From Dastarcus helophoroides (taxonomy: Eukaryota > Arthropoda > Insecta > Coleoptera > Bothrideridae): a DNA stretch of 64,000 bases. Below the pieces are notes generated by a model that was not told the DNA's origin, made no database searches, and saw nothing but the letters and a program-made list of their open reading frames with translations. The stretch spans positions 16,118,053 through 16,182,052 of the forward strand of contig CM053335.1 of NCBI GenBank assembly GCA_028583605.1, written 5' to 3'. The position numbers and the translations under genes were made by a program. Of this stretch, positions 23,811 through 34,700 are shown piece by piece; positions within the stretch are counted from its first letter, which is position 1, and each line of letters opens with the position of its first letter.

Positions 23811-23990
23811 CACCTGCTTTCCTCATATATTCACAAAACTCAAAACGTTTGGTCGTTAGAAAATATCTCTCGAGTATTAACCACTTGATAACACTTGTAT
23901 CCATTTCATTTCAAAATTTTGATGTTGGATAAAGACTTATTCCATAATTGCTGAAATTCAATCTACTGGACTGATAATTTTTTTTTCCAG
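23811..23990. other. Unique sequence with polypyrimidine acceptor
   Basis: Ends in 'taatttttttttccag' at 23990, a textbook 3' splice-site tract. No other feature is seen. Confidence 0.5.
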
Positions 23991-24037
23991 GTATGTCATG
24001 CTGACGAGATTCGAGAATTCGAATTTGATGTGAGGAC
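23991..24037 (+). CDS. Candidate 47-nt internal exon
   Basis: Bounded by a T-run acceptor ending ccag (23987-23990) and the donor 'gac|gtaagtag' (GT at 24038). Only the phase-0 frame is open: 'VCHADEIREFEFDVR' plus two bases. The other two frames hit TGA. The acidic, coding-like peptide with both consensus sites argues for a real small exon, but its gene is not recognised. It would end in phase 2. It therefore cannot splice straight to the candidate exon at 53958, whose only open frame needs phase 0, so an intervening exon or a different gene is required. Confidence 0.5.
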
Positions 24038-24959
24038 GTAAGTAGCTCGATTTGATTCTTTATTATACTGTGCACTATATCACTAGTTCCATATCAATAC
24101 ACCGTGGAATTTCCAAAAAAAAAACTGTTGAAAATCTTTTTATTAACTTGTCAAAATTTCAAAAACTAAATGTTTAATTTCATTTTTTGGTTTGAGAAAT
24201 GTTTCAATTTTGATGGTTGATAGTTTTTTTGATAGTTTGATAATCAAGTAAAAAACCAAAAGCCAGTAGACCCATTCTCAGTCTGATTAAGATTTGTTTC
24301 TTTTGCTTTAATTGAATGCTGTAAAATCCATTTGATCTCACATTACATAACGTTGATCCCAAATACGTGCCAATGTAATTGCATATCATGTATGTCATGT
24401 CAAGTTAGAATTTCTTGGATGACAAAGTGTAAAATTTCACGGAGAATGCAGAGAATTTAATATCTCAGACGTAACCGTAGTATTGTCTCTACAATTATCT
24501 CTCGTATACTCGTAAAACAACCATAACTTTCTTAATACGCATGATATGCAACTAATTGCTCATTATACGACAGGGGTCTGGGTCACAATTAAAAATTCAA
24601 GGTCTTGGACCGTTTTTGCTCTTTATGGCAAGCTATTTCTGTTATTCTTCGACTTCTCGTTAAAATATAGATTGGTTTTATATTTATAGAAACATTCACT
24701 TATTAAATCAGTCAATAGTGAGTGGACTGCAGCTGTAAGTCTAATTTTGTCCTTTTACTACATCAGTTATTGTAATGACTGATGTGGTAGATGATAGTAG
24801 ATGGTAATGTAAAACTTTAAGTCTCGCTAGACACTGGAAGACAGGCGTTTGGTTGGGGACTTTTTTTTACTCTATAAGTTCTTGCATGGACGATTTTAGC
24901 AAGAGATAGTTAATTTATTTTTGAATTCAATAATTAAGAACCAGATGTAGTACACTGCT
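24038..24959. other. A+T-rich intron-like sequence, no gene
   Basis: No tandem repeat is seen. A 64-codon minus frame at 24204-24398 has no recognisable domain. Confidence 0.5.
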
Positions 24960-26172
24960 GCAAGATAGCGATATATGGCGCTTAATGGCGATCAATATAC
25001 TTTTGCATAAAGAATTAGTGTAGATAAATGTAATGAAGTAACTTAATCAATGAATAGCGTTAAAGAGTTCGTGCAGATTGCAGAATGATGTTTTGTTCAA
25101 ATTCTTTAATTCGATGACATGTGTACTTAGTTTCCTCGCAGCGAGTCCCCTGCTGTAAATTGGGTAGCGAAACTGCTCCAACGTTAGTTGACGCTGTTAG
25201 ACTTCTATATTTAAAAAAATTCTACGTTCTACGTTACGGTAAGGTTAGAGACGCTGTCATCGCCGTTAGATCATAGATAATTCATTACGATAAATGTATT
25301 AAACTAACTTAATCAAGTAGACACAGTTTTAAAGAGTTCGTGCAGATTGCAGAATAATGTTTTGTTCAAATTCTTTGATATGATCATATGTATATCTAGC
25401 TGCCTTGCGGTGAGTCTCTGATTGGACGTTGGGTAACGAAATTGCGCCCCATGTCGTTAGATGACGCTGTCGGGTCTATTTTATTTAAAAAAATCCTACG
25501 TTCAAGGTTATGGTAAGGTTAGAGACGCTGACATCGCCGTCAGATCATAGCGAGTTAATATAGATAAATGTAATAAACTAAGTTAATCAAGTATACACAG
25601 TTTTGAAGAGTTCGTGCAGATTGCAGAATGATGTTTTGTTAAAATTCTTTGCTGAATGAAGTAAGCATAGTTTTAAAGAATTCGTGCAGATTGCAGAATG
25701 ATGTTTTGTTCAAATTCGTTCATGTGTACGTTTAACTGTCTCGCAACGAGCCTCCGGCTGTATATTGGGTAGCGAAATTGCTCCCTATTGCGTTAGATGA
25801 CGCTGTCAAACTATTATATTACAAAGAACCTACGTTCAAAGTTACAGGAAGGTTGAGACGCTGTCATGGTTGCCAGATCGTAGAGAATTAGTTTTGATAA
25901 ATGTAATAAACTAACTTAATCAAGTAGGCACAGTTTTAAAGAGTTCGTGCAGATTGCAGTATGATGTTTTGTTCAAATTCTTTGATACGATCATGTAGCT
26001 ATCTGGCAGCAAGTCTCCGTTTGCAAATTCTTTGACAGGATCATGTGTATGTTTAACTGCCTTGCAGCGAGTCTCCGGATGTATATTGGGCAGCGAAATT
26101 GCGCCCCACTGCGTTAGATGACGCTCTGAGAGTATTATATTTACAAAAAGTTACGGTCAAATTAAAAACGCT
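24960..26172 (-). repeat. RepB tandem array (~270-bp unit), minus orientation
   Basis: 'gttcgtgcagattgcag' recurs near 25067, 25336, 25610, 25680 and 25943 (steps 269, 274, 70, 263). Each unit also has 'gatgttttgttcaaattctt', 'gcgagtc', 'attgggtagcgaaa', 'agatgacgctgt' and 'ggtaaggttagagacgctg'. One 70-bp internal duplication sits at 25610-25720. It is the reverse complement of the family at 12063-12590. Confidence 0.9.
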
Positions 26173-26224
26173 GCCATCGTCTTCTAATAATTTATTTACA
26201 TAGAAAATGAATAAAAATTGTCTT

Positions 26225-26335
26225 TCTGAATATAATTTTAGTTTGGGAATATTTGGAAAAGTTTTCCTGGATGAAATGTGTCCTAGCAACGATCCCGTTT
26301 TGCAAGGTGCACCAACACCAATTTTCGCCTTGGTA
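26225..26335 (+). repeat. RepD dispersed repeat, copy 2
   Basis: Aligns with 2720-2842: 'tgaatataattttagtttgg', 'gaatattt', 'tgtcctagcaa', 'gcaagg', 'ccaattttcgc'. It lies at the end of the RepB array. Confidence 0.6.
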
Positions 26336-26337
26336 AT

Positions 26338-26402
26338 TAAATCATGAAAAGCAAAGAGTAAATCATGAAAAGCAAAGAGTAAATCATGAAAAGCAAAGAG
26401 AC
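26338..26402. repeat. Three-copy 21-bp repeat
   Basis: 'aaatcatgaaaagcaaagag' plus t, three perfect copies. The unit is in frame, so the 136-codon minus frame (26053-26463) shows repeated 'FHDLLFA'. That frame crosses RepB and RepD and is not supported as a gene. Confidence 0.9.
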
Positions 26403-27139
26403 AGACGAACACATTTTTATTAAGATTGTGATTCCTATTCGCATGTATGCAGCGTTTTATCATGACTAGTTCAACGAATGAAGTAACAACGAATGAACTA
26501 ACAGTAGATCGACGAATTATTGCAGTAACTGTACTAAAGCAGCGAAAAATAATGAGACATTTAATGTGACAACTTGACGAAAGTAAAGCGTTAAAAAATG
26601 GTGAGATACAGTTGTATTACAAATACACAAACAAGGTTATGAAGAGATGGAGCGCTAAGTATAACAATATAACATTCGGAAAATAAACAAACTATTAGAG
26701 AAGAAGAAAAGGGATCCGACATGAAAGGTTCCTCAATTAAACTTCCTCGTAACCCCAAACAAACGGCTATAAAGGAACAAATTACTACAGGCGTCTACAA
26801 ATAAACACAACTTCCTCTTTAAGAAGGGGTTAGCAATTATGTGTTCCGACCACACACTCGATCATGATAAATTTATACGTTAACGGCTCGATTATAGAAT
26901 GGAGGGATTGAAACCAGAGAGAATAGACTTTTTTTCACAACAATTCGATCGCAAACTCGCAATTTCGATTGTCGCTTTTTTTAACAGGGTTTTATTAACT
27001 CGCTTTCTTGTCTGCCATCGGAAAATAATGTCGATCAACATTGCCTGACATATGCCTGACACATTTAGCAACCGATTTTCAACTAATTTTCTAGCTCAGA
27101 ATCGTGACTAATATGGCGACAATAAAAATTTGATTTTTG
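26403..27139. other. No gene seen
   Basis: A+T-rich unique sequence with no recognised ORF or RNA. Confidence 0.5.
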
Positions 27140-27578
27140 GAAAATGAACATAATGTAGAAACGAACACAATGTAGAAAGGAATGTAATGTAGAAACGAAC
27201 ATAATGTAGAAACGAACACAATGTAGAAAGGAATTTAATGTAGAAACGAACATAATGTAGAAACGAACACAATGTAGAAAGGAATTTAATGTAGAAACGA
27301 ACATAATGTAGAAACGAATACAAAGTAGAAACGAACATAATGTAGAAACGAACATAATGTAGAAACGAACATAATGTAGAAACGAACATAATGTAGAAAC
27401 GAACATAATGTAGAAACGAACACAATGTAGAAAGGAATGTAATGTAGAAACGAACATAATGTAGAAACGAATATAAAGTAGAAACGAACATAATGTAGAA
27501 ACGAACATAATGTAGAAACGAACATAATGTAGAAACGAACATAATGTAGAAACGAACATGATGTAGAAACGAACATAA
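27140..27578. repeat. 17-bp satellite (acgaacataatgtagaa)
   Basis: About 26 head-to-tail copies. Variant units (cgaacaca, ggaatgta or ggaattta, cgaataca or cgaatata) recur in a partly regular order such as cgaacata-cgaacaca-ggaattta. Minus-strand frames of 174, 144 and 96 codons overlap in all three phases and all spell the same cyclic peptide ('FYIMFVSTLCSFLHYVR'), because 17 is not a multiple of three and the unit has no minus-strand stop. Not a gene. Confidence 0.95.
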
Positions 27579-27607
27579 TCAGTTTCAGTTAACTGCTGAT
27601 GATACAT

Positions 27608-27702
27608 TAGTAGAATGCAACCTAGACTACAGTATGCGGCCCTCTAAGTAGTTTCTCTATGGACCAATAGGTGGCGGTAATTACTGTCACCTATATCGTG
27701 CC
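27608..27702 (+). repeat. RepE dispersed repeat, copy 1
   Basis: 'tagtagaatgcaacctagac' and 'tac', then 'cggccctc' and 'aataggtggc', matching 54715-54890 (plus) and 58310-58465 (minus). Confidence 0.75.
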
Positions 27703-27765
27703 TGTGACTCCAAAATTAGGAGTCTTGTGTGCACTTACCGGAAGATTTGTCGGTATTTGGGTTGA

Positions 27766-27872
27766 ATATACGAAAACGACGAAGATCTAATCAGATCGAA
27801 ACCGGTCTTTGGTTTCCAAATTCTCTCAATCTGATAAATATTCAAACTTATTGGTCTGTGTATTAGAATCGT
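27766..27872 (+). repeat. RepC dispersed repeat, copy 2
   Basis: Contains 'gacgaagatctaatcagatc' with hairpin GATCT-AATC-AGATC (27784-27797) followed by GAAACCGG. It then has 'tttggtttccaaa' and 'tattggtctgtgtattagaa'. Homologous to 16213-16322 reversed. Confidence 0.8.
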
Positions 27873-27904
27873 GCTGGTGATTCGCCGATTCTTAACGTTT
27901 TAAA

Positions 27905-28568
27905 GTACAGAATGTTTATGTGCCTATATTTCGAGTTTAGGGTTCACTGGTCAATGGTTTTTTTATAGATTTTCTTCAAATTTCCGCCACATGTTACCAA
28001 TGGTGTTACCTATACATCGAAAAAATTAAAAGATCCGCGACGGTGCGGAAGTCGAAATATTCAATGTCAAAGTTAACACGTGAGGTATAAGCGAAAGACG
28101 TTTTCGAAGATATAACGGCAGCCAAACTTTTCCATAGTTTTTAATATAAAACAAACACAGTATGTAAGGTGACATTGTGACTCGACTAGTAAAATATGAG
28201 GATTTTTAGCGGTACCGTTTGTGCGTAATCGCAATTCGAAGTTATACATCTCGCGGAAGTGCGATGCTTTTTTCAGCATGTTAGGGAAATATCTTCAAGT
28301 AAGGGTAAACACCTTGAAGTATTGGCAACATAGCAGGTCTATTCTAGCTGGTTTTGGCTTCCACTCCGTTGCGAAATATCCCAAATAAGTAGTGCAGTGT
28401 TGTGGGCTCGAGAAATCTACTGCAAAATAAGGCGATTTGTGTTATTGTATCCAGGAGTACACTCTATGCTAAAAATCGAATAGTGGTGGCGCTATGTCTC
28501 GCTAGACGCATTAAATATCTAACATTCTAAAAGCTTTTGCTCTAATTATACCGATGAACTACCTCAAG
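27905..28568 (+). repeat. RepA, long dispersed copy (plus)
   Basis: About 660 bp alignable by eye with the reverse complement of 37415-38040. Landmarks in order: 'attttcttcaaatttc', 'aaaattaaaagatccg', 'tcgaaatattcaatg', 'gaggtataagcgaa', 'aaatatgagga', 'gttagggaaatatctt', 'gctccgttgcg'-like 'actccgttgcgaaa', 'attgtatcc', 'ctatgctaaaaatcg', 'gatgaactacct'. The 3' half corresponds to the tandem array at 3250-6175. The upstream half is absent from that array. Confidence 0.85.
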
Positions 28569-29824
28569 ATATTGGAATGATATTTTCAGGACATTCCATT
28601 AAAATTATTACCTTGTGGTGCGCCCCATTAAGGGTAATTTACACGCCTTACGACGTAACGAGTGCGACAAATGAGTATTTCGTTGATTGTACCAAAAAAA
28701 AAAGATGTCAAAGTCGAGAAAACCTAAACATTCCAGCTATTTTAACGAGCCTAGTGGCACCGTTGTTATTGCGGAGTTCACATTTGGTTCAAAGCTGCGT
28801 AACATTCCAAGTAACAATTTTAATCCACATGATAATTATGGTAAAAATATGAATATAAACTTTGGCCAAACATTGAATATAAACAGTAAAAGTAAAAAAA
28901 AAGTATGTGTAACCAAAGACAGAACTTCGTCTTTTATCAATTTGAAATTATTTTCACGATTTTGAGCGATTATAATTCTTAAATTTTGGAAAATTGGAAC
29001 CTAAAATTTAAAGAAAAAAAGTCGAAAATTTAGAGAAAACAAGTTGAAAATTTAGATAAGATAAAGTTAGGAAAAATTTAAAATTTATTACAAACGTTCT
29101 TTGTATCAAAATTTTGTTTTTTCTCCATGTTGATTTTTTTTTATTTTAGTTTTTTTCCAGAGTTTCAACTTGTCAGTCTTAGGTGGTTAAATTATTGGTT
29201 TCAATTTTAATCGAATGAAAGGCGATCTAGGATCAAAAGTGAGTTCGTTAATTAAAAAAATCTACCAGATTAGATTATGTCAAGTATTCAGTGGAGTTTA
29301 TAAAAGGTTCCCTTAATTGTTTGGTATTTCAACAATATGACTAAGAACTAGTCAGGAAAATGCTTGGTATTCGGAATTTTCGAATTGCTTAATAATTTAT
29401 TGCTAATTATGCATTGGATTGGAATTTTTACTAATCGAACTGATGACTAAATGGACTAATAAGATATCAAAGATAAGCGACTTGACTGCATATATTTCAA
29501 CAAGAAATAATCCAGAAAATTCATTATTAATTAAGATGTTTACTTATTAAATTTTCCCATGTCATCAATGGACAACATAAAAATGAAATATGAATATGGT
29601 CTAATTGGCTTTCCCGCTTTATTATCGAAGTTATGTTATTCATTGCTCATTATGATGTAACTTAACTAAAAAGGTTACCCTTTGATTAAAATTGACTAGT
29701 TGCTAGAAATATTAATGAAGTAAATTAATTTGCCTACTTTTGTTCTTCTTTTTTTTAGTTAACATTAGATACACATGTAGAAAAAGTCTCCAGCGTTGGA
29801 ATTCTCCAAGCAAGTACTTTGCAG
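28569..29824. other. No gene seen
   Basis: A+T-rich. Two overlapping plus frames (28577-28852, 28687-28965) have no recognised domain. Short 'aaagtcgaaaatttagag' satellite-like scraps lie at about 29010-29080. Confidence 0.5.
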
Positions 29825-29990
29825 AGTGCATATGACCCAATTAACGAATTTGAACAAAACATCATTCTGCAATCGGCACGAACTCTTTAAAACTGTACAT
29901 AGCTGATTAAGCTAGTTTTATTACTAACCTAATTTGATAACTTAGAAAGTATTTCTAATCGACAGCACCATCTTTCCCTACCTTGAACCA
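29825..29990 (+). repeat. RepB dispersed copy
   Basis: 'gaacaaaacatcattctgca', 'gcacgaactctttaaaactg', 'tacatagctgattaagctag' and 'gacagcaccat' match RepB, in the same orientation as 12063-12590. Single copy. Confidence 0.8.
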
Positions 29991-30146
29991 ATCTAATCCC
30001 GTAAATTTCAAGTTGCGAAATTTCAACAAAAACAAAAACCGAAGATGATGTTGCGAATATAAAATTGCCCAAAGTCCTAAATTGCCAGAATTAACTACTT
30101 TCAGAGGCTATAAATCTCCTCTTTTGTTTTTGTTCTTTTTTTCAGT

Positions 30147-30256
30147 TTCTCTCTTAAGATGACAGCTTGGCTGCCGAAACGTGTTAGAGCAACCTTTGTT
30201 GTGTTTTTTAATCTTTCTTGGTTTTAGGGGACAAGTTCTGTATTTCAATTTTTTAT
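30147..30256 (+). repeat. RepG element copy
   Basis: 'ctcttaaga', T, GACAGC-TTG-GCTGCC hairpin, GAAACGTG, then 'ttagagcaacctttgttgtg', 'ttttttaatctttcttgg', 'ttttaggggacaagttctg', 'tatttcaattttt'. One stem mismatch compared with the copy at 2642. Confidence 0.85.
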
Positions 30257-31385
30257 AAATTTCCTCGACAAGACGCTTTCAAAAATTTTACTTTTATGGC
30301 ATCAAGGAAACTAACTGCACACAATCGCATCGAATTACCCAAGATGGAATTCCTCGGGAGTCAAGTTTGCGTTGACCACGATTCGACGAATAACATCCAG
30401 GAAATCGCATCAGATGTTGAACTTCCGGTTACTGCGAGCCTCAGGTTTTGTTCTCGCTGCTTCTTCTTGCCGATTTCCGAGAACCATTCACCGCCACGAT
30501 TGTTTCGTTTTAACTTGCTTCATTTAGAAAGCTGCGGCTGAGGTCGTACGAAATATGAATGAAAAGGGGTTTACGTGGGTTAACGTGCCTCGTGGGTGTT
30601 TCTTTCACATCTGCACGATGTGAATTTTTGAATGAATTTCAGCCCACACTTTGAACCTTTAAGTTGAAAAGTCACCTGCTTGGTAAATTCATTTTCGGGA
30701 TGGGGAAACTCGACGCATTTCGCTCGAAAGATCGTGGAAACGTCAATAAACAAAGTTTCGTAATTCGTTAATTTGTTTTCGTAGGTGGTTGTGGTTTCTG
30801 CCCGTGTAAGGCGCGTTATCTCTCGAACAATGTAACAAAATTTCGCCCACGCTTTGTTCCATATTTGGTCCATAAACCACCTACTAAATATTATGTTAAA
30901 ATCGACGCGGCGTGTGCTCTGGAGTCGAAATGATAGATAATAGTGTAATAATAGATAAGGAAAATGTTAGTCGCCTCTGATGTTGTGCTATCGTTCAAAA
31001 TTGACGTTCTATCGTCGTGGTTAATTTTTTTAGCTTTAGTAAAGAGTAGTAGCTTCAATAAACAGTAGTAGTTTCAATAAACAGCTAACAAGCTAGTTAC
31101 AAAACTAATGTCGTTAGATAAGCGATGTTTTATAAATTCGTTTGTTTAAATTTCATCCGCATTCTGTAAACCGTTAACGATAGAAGTTTATTTTTCCTTA
31201 TAATTGTACATGCACAAAAATATTTAGATTCACATACTCTCTAGGATTACCAAATGTTATTCAATCAGTAATGCGAAAATTGACGCTGAGTGGCAGTCTT
31301 TTCTCAAGCTATCGCTTCCTTGTATTATTTTCTTTCACAATTTTTAAGTTCAAATTCGATTTTTTTGCGTTAACTTGAAGTTAAA
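30257..31385. other. Mixed-composition sequence, no gene confirmed
   Basis: Less A+T-rich at 30290-30880. A plus frame at 30218-30541 begins inside RepG and has no recognised domain. A minus frame at 30580-30873 (97 codons) has none either. Short 'agtagtagtttcaataaaca' duplication near 31050. Confidence 0.45.
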
Positions 31386-31739
31386 ATCTGGTGAAGAGTA
31401 GTATGCTAACATTCAATAGCAAATACCAAAGATTATTTACAAGATGGCGTTATCGGGGAAAAAATTTTTTTAGGTGTAAAATCGAGTTTTTCCAGGAAAG
31501 GCGCCTTCATCAATTAACTTGTAAAGGAAAACCTCACCTAAGTACAAAATTTGATTCAAATCGTTAGAGCCGTTTTCGAGATACACAATATAAATTTATA
31601 TATAAACGAAGAATTTTTTTGTTGCGCCATCTCATAGAATAGTAGGCTAACATCCAGAAGCAAGTATCCTAATGATTCGCGAGATGGCGTTATAAGAAAA
31701 ATATTTTTTTTTTAGTGTAAAATCGAATTCAAACCTCAG
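31386..31739 (+). repeat. Two diverged copies of an AGATGGCG-containing repeat
   Basis: At about 31395-31500 and 31645-31730 the phrases 'gctaacat', 'agcaa', 'agatggcgttat', 'tttttt' and 'gtgtaaaatcga' recur in the same order. A third copy starts right after the 441-bp array at 36481. The array therefore appears to have grown inside this older repeat. Confidence 0.7.
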
Positions 31740-34700
31740 TTTTAACGTTTTTCCTAAAATTTGAACTTCTTCCGTAAATTTCAGGATTTTCGTGAAATTT
31801 GGTCTTTTTTCTTCCAAATTCCCAATTTGAATCTGACGGTTCTACATTCGTTTTCCGAAAGTTTCAAATTTAAAATCGAAATATCTCATTTTTTTCTAAA
31901 ATTTCTACTCCACTCTCGACAGTTTTATCTTTATCATGGAACTTCACTATTTGCGGGGTTGCCTATTTTGAAGTTTGTCCCCAAATTTAGGGACAACATT
32001 GGGGATCTTGCAGGAGCATCCACGTGTTCTAAAATGAATGTGCATGAGTTGAAGACGTTTGTTTTCTGGTTTTCTTAACATTCTTTTATGTATCTAAGAA
32101 ACCTTGGGCGCTTAAACTAAAATATCGAATTTTTCTCTAAATTTGCTATTTTTTTTTCAAGATTTTTAATTCAAACCTCAGTTTTAACGTTTTTCCTAAA
32201 ATTTGAACTTTTTCCGTAAATTTCGGGATTTTCGTGAAATTTGGTCCTTTTTCTTCCAAATTCCCAATTTGAATTTGACGTTTCTACATTCGTTTTCCGA
32301 AAGTTTCAAATTTAAAATCGAAATGTCTAATTTTTTTCCAAAATTTCTACTACAATCTCGACAGTTTTATCTTTATCGTGGAACTTCGCTATTTGCGGGG
32401 TTGCCAATTTTGAAGTTTGTCCCCAAATTTAGGGACAACATTGGGGATTTTTCAGGAGCATCCACGTGTTCTAAAATGAATGGGCATGAGTTAAACACGT
32501 TTTTTTTTCTAGTTTTCTTGACATTCTTTTATGTATCTAAGAAACCTTGGGCTCTTAAAATAAAATATCGAATTTTTCTCTAAATTTGCTATTTTTTTTT
32601 CAAGATTTTTAATTCAAACCTCAGTTTCGACGTTTTTCCTAAAATTTGGACTTTTTCCGTAAATTTCGGGATTTTCGTGAAATTTGGTCTTTTTTCTTCC
32701 AAATTCCCAATTTGAATCTGACGTTTCTACATTCGTTTTCCGAAATTTTTAAATTTAAAATCGAAATGTCTCATTTTTTTCTAAAATTTCTACTCCAATC
32801 TCGACAGTTTTATCTTTATCATGGAACTTCGCTATTTGCGGGGTTGCCAATTTTGAAGTTTGTCCCCAAATTTAGGGACAACATTGGGGATCTTTCAGGA
32901 GCATCCACGTGTTCTAAAATGAATGTGCATGAGTTGAACACGTTTGTTTTCTAGTTTTCTTAACATTGTTTTATGTATCTAAGAAACCTTGGGCGCTTAA
33001 CGAATCGAATTTTTCTCTAAATTTGCTATTTTTTTCTCAAGATTTTTAATTCAAACCTCAGTTTTAACGTTTTTCCTAAAATTTGGACTTTTTCCGTAAA
33101 TTTCGGGATTTTCGTGAAATTTGGTCTTTTTTCTTCCAAACTCCCAATTTGAATCTGACGTTTCTACATTCGTTTTCCGAAAGTTTCAAATTTGAAATCG
33201 AAATGTCTCATTTTTTTCTAAAATTTCTACTCCAATCTCGACGGTTTTATCTTTATCATGGAACTTCGCTATTTGCGGGGTTGCCAATTTTGAAGTTTGT
33301 CCCCAAATTTAGGGACAACATTGGGAATCTTTCAAGAGCATTCATGTGTTCTAAAATGAATGTGCATGAGTTGAACACGTTTTTTTTTTCTAGTTTTCTT
33401 AACATTCTTTTATATATCTAAGAAACCTTGGGCGCTTAACGAATCGAATTTTTCTCTAAATTTGCAATTTTTTTCTCAAGATTTTTAGTTCGAACCTCAG
33501 TTTCAACGTTTTTCTTAAAATATGGACTTTTTCCGTAAATTTGGGGATTTTCGTGAAATTTGGTCTTTTTTCTTCCAAATTCCCAATTTGAATCTGACGT
33601 TTCTACATTCGTTTTCCGAAAGTTTCAAATTTAAAATCGAAATGTATCATTTCTTTCTAAAATGTCTACTCCAATCTCGACAGTTTTATCTTTATCGTGG
33701 AACTTCGCTATTTGCGGGGTTGCCAATTTTGAAGTTTGTCCCCAAATTTAGGGACAACATTGGGGATCTTGCAGGAGCATCCACGTGTTCTAAAATGAAT
33801 GTGCTTGAGTTGAACACGTTTGTTTTCTAGTTTTCTTAACATTCTTTTATGTATCTAAGAAACCTTGGGCGCTTAAAATAAAATATCGAATTTTTCTCTG
33901 AATTTGCCATTTTTTTCTCAAGAATTTTAATTTATACCTCAGTTTCAACGTTTTTCCTAACATTTGGACTTTTTCCGTAAATTTCGGGATTTTCGTGAAA
34001 TTTGGTCTTTTTTCTTCCAAATTCCCAATTTGAATCTGACGTTTCTACATTCGTTTTCCGAAAGTTTCAAATTTAAAATCGAAATGTCTCATTTTTTTCT
34101 AAAATTTCTACTCCAATATCGACAGTCTTATCTTTATCGTGGAACTTCGCTATTTGCGGGGTTGCCAATTTTGAAGTTTGTCCCCAAATTTAGGGACAAC
34201 ATTGGGGATCTTGCAGGAGCATCCACGTGTTCTAAAATGAATGTGCATGAGTTGAACACGTTTGTTTTCTAGTTTTTTTAACATTCTTTTATGTATCTAA
34301 GAAACCTTGGGCGCTTAAAATAAAATATCGATTTTTTCTCTAAATTTGCTATTTTTTTTCTCAAGATATTTAATTCAAACCTCAGTTTCAACGTTTTTCC
34401 TAAAATTTGAACTTCTTCCGTAAATTTCAGGATTTTAGTGAAATTTGGTCCTTTTTCTTCCAAATTCCCAATTTGAATCTGACGTTTCTACATTCGTTTT
34501 CCGAAAGTTTCAAATTTAAAATCGAAATGTATCATTTTTTTCTAAAATTTCTACTCCAATCTCGACAGTTTTATCTTTATCGTGGAACTTCGCTATTTGC
34601 GGGGTTGCCAATTTTGAAGTTTGTCCCCAAATTTAGGGACAACATTGGGGATCTTGCAGGAGCATCCACGTGTTCTAAAATGAATGTGCATGAGTTGAAC

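Noticed and set aside
26053..26463. 136-codon minus-strand ORF with 'FHDLLFA' repeats
   Set aside because: It spans RepB, RepD and a 21-bp triplication; the repeat is in frame only because 21 is divisible by three.
27140..27578. CRISPR-like regular array
   Set aside because: There are no spacers; 17-bp units follow each other directly. The sequence context is animal.
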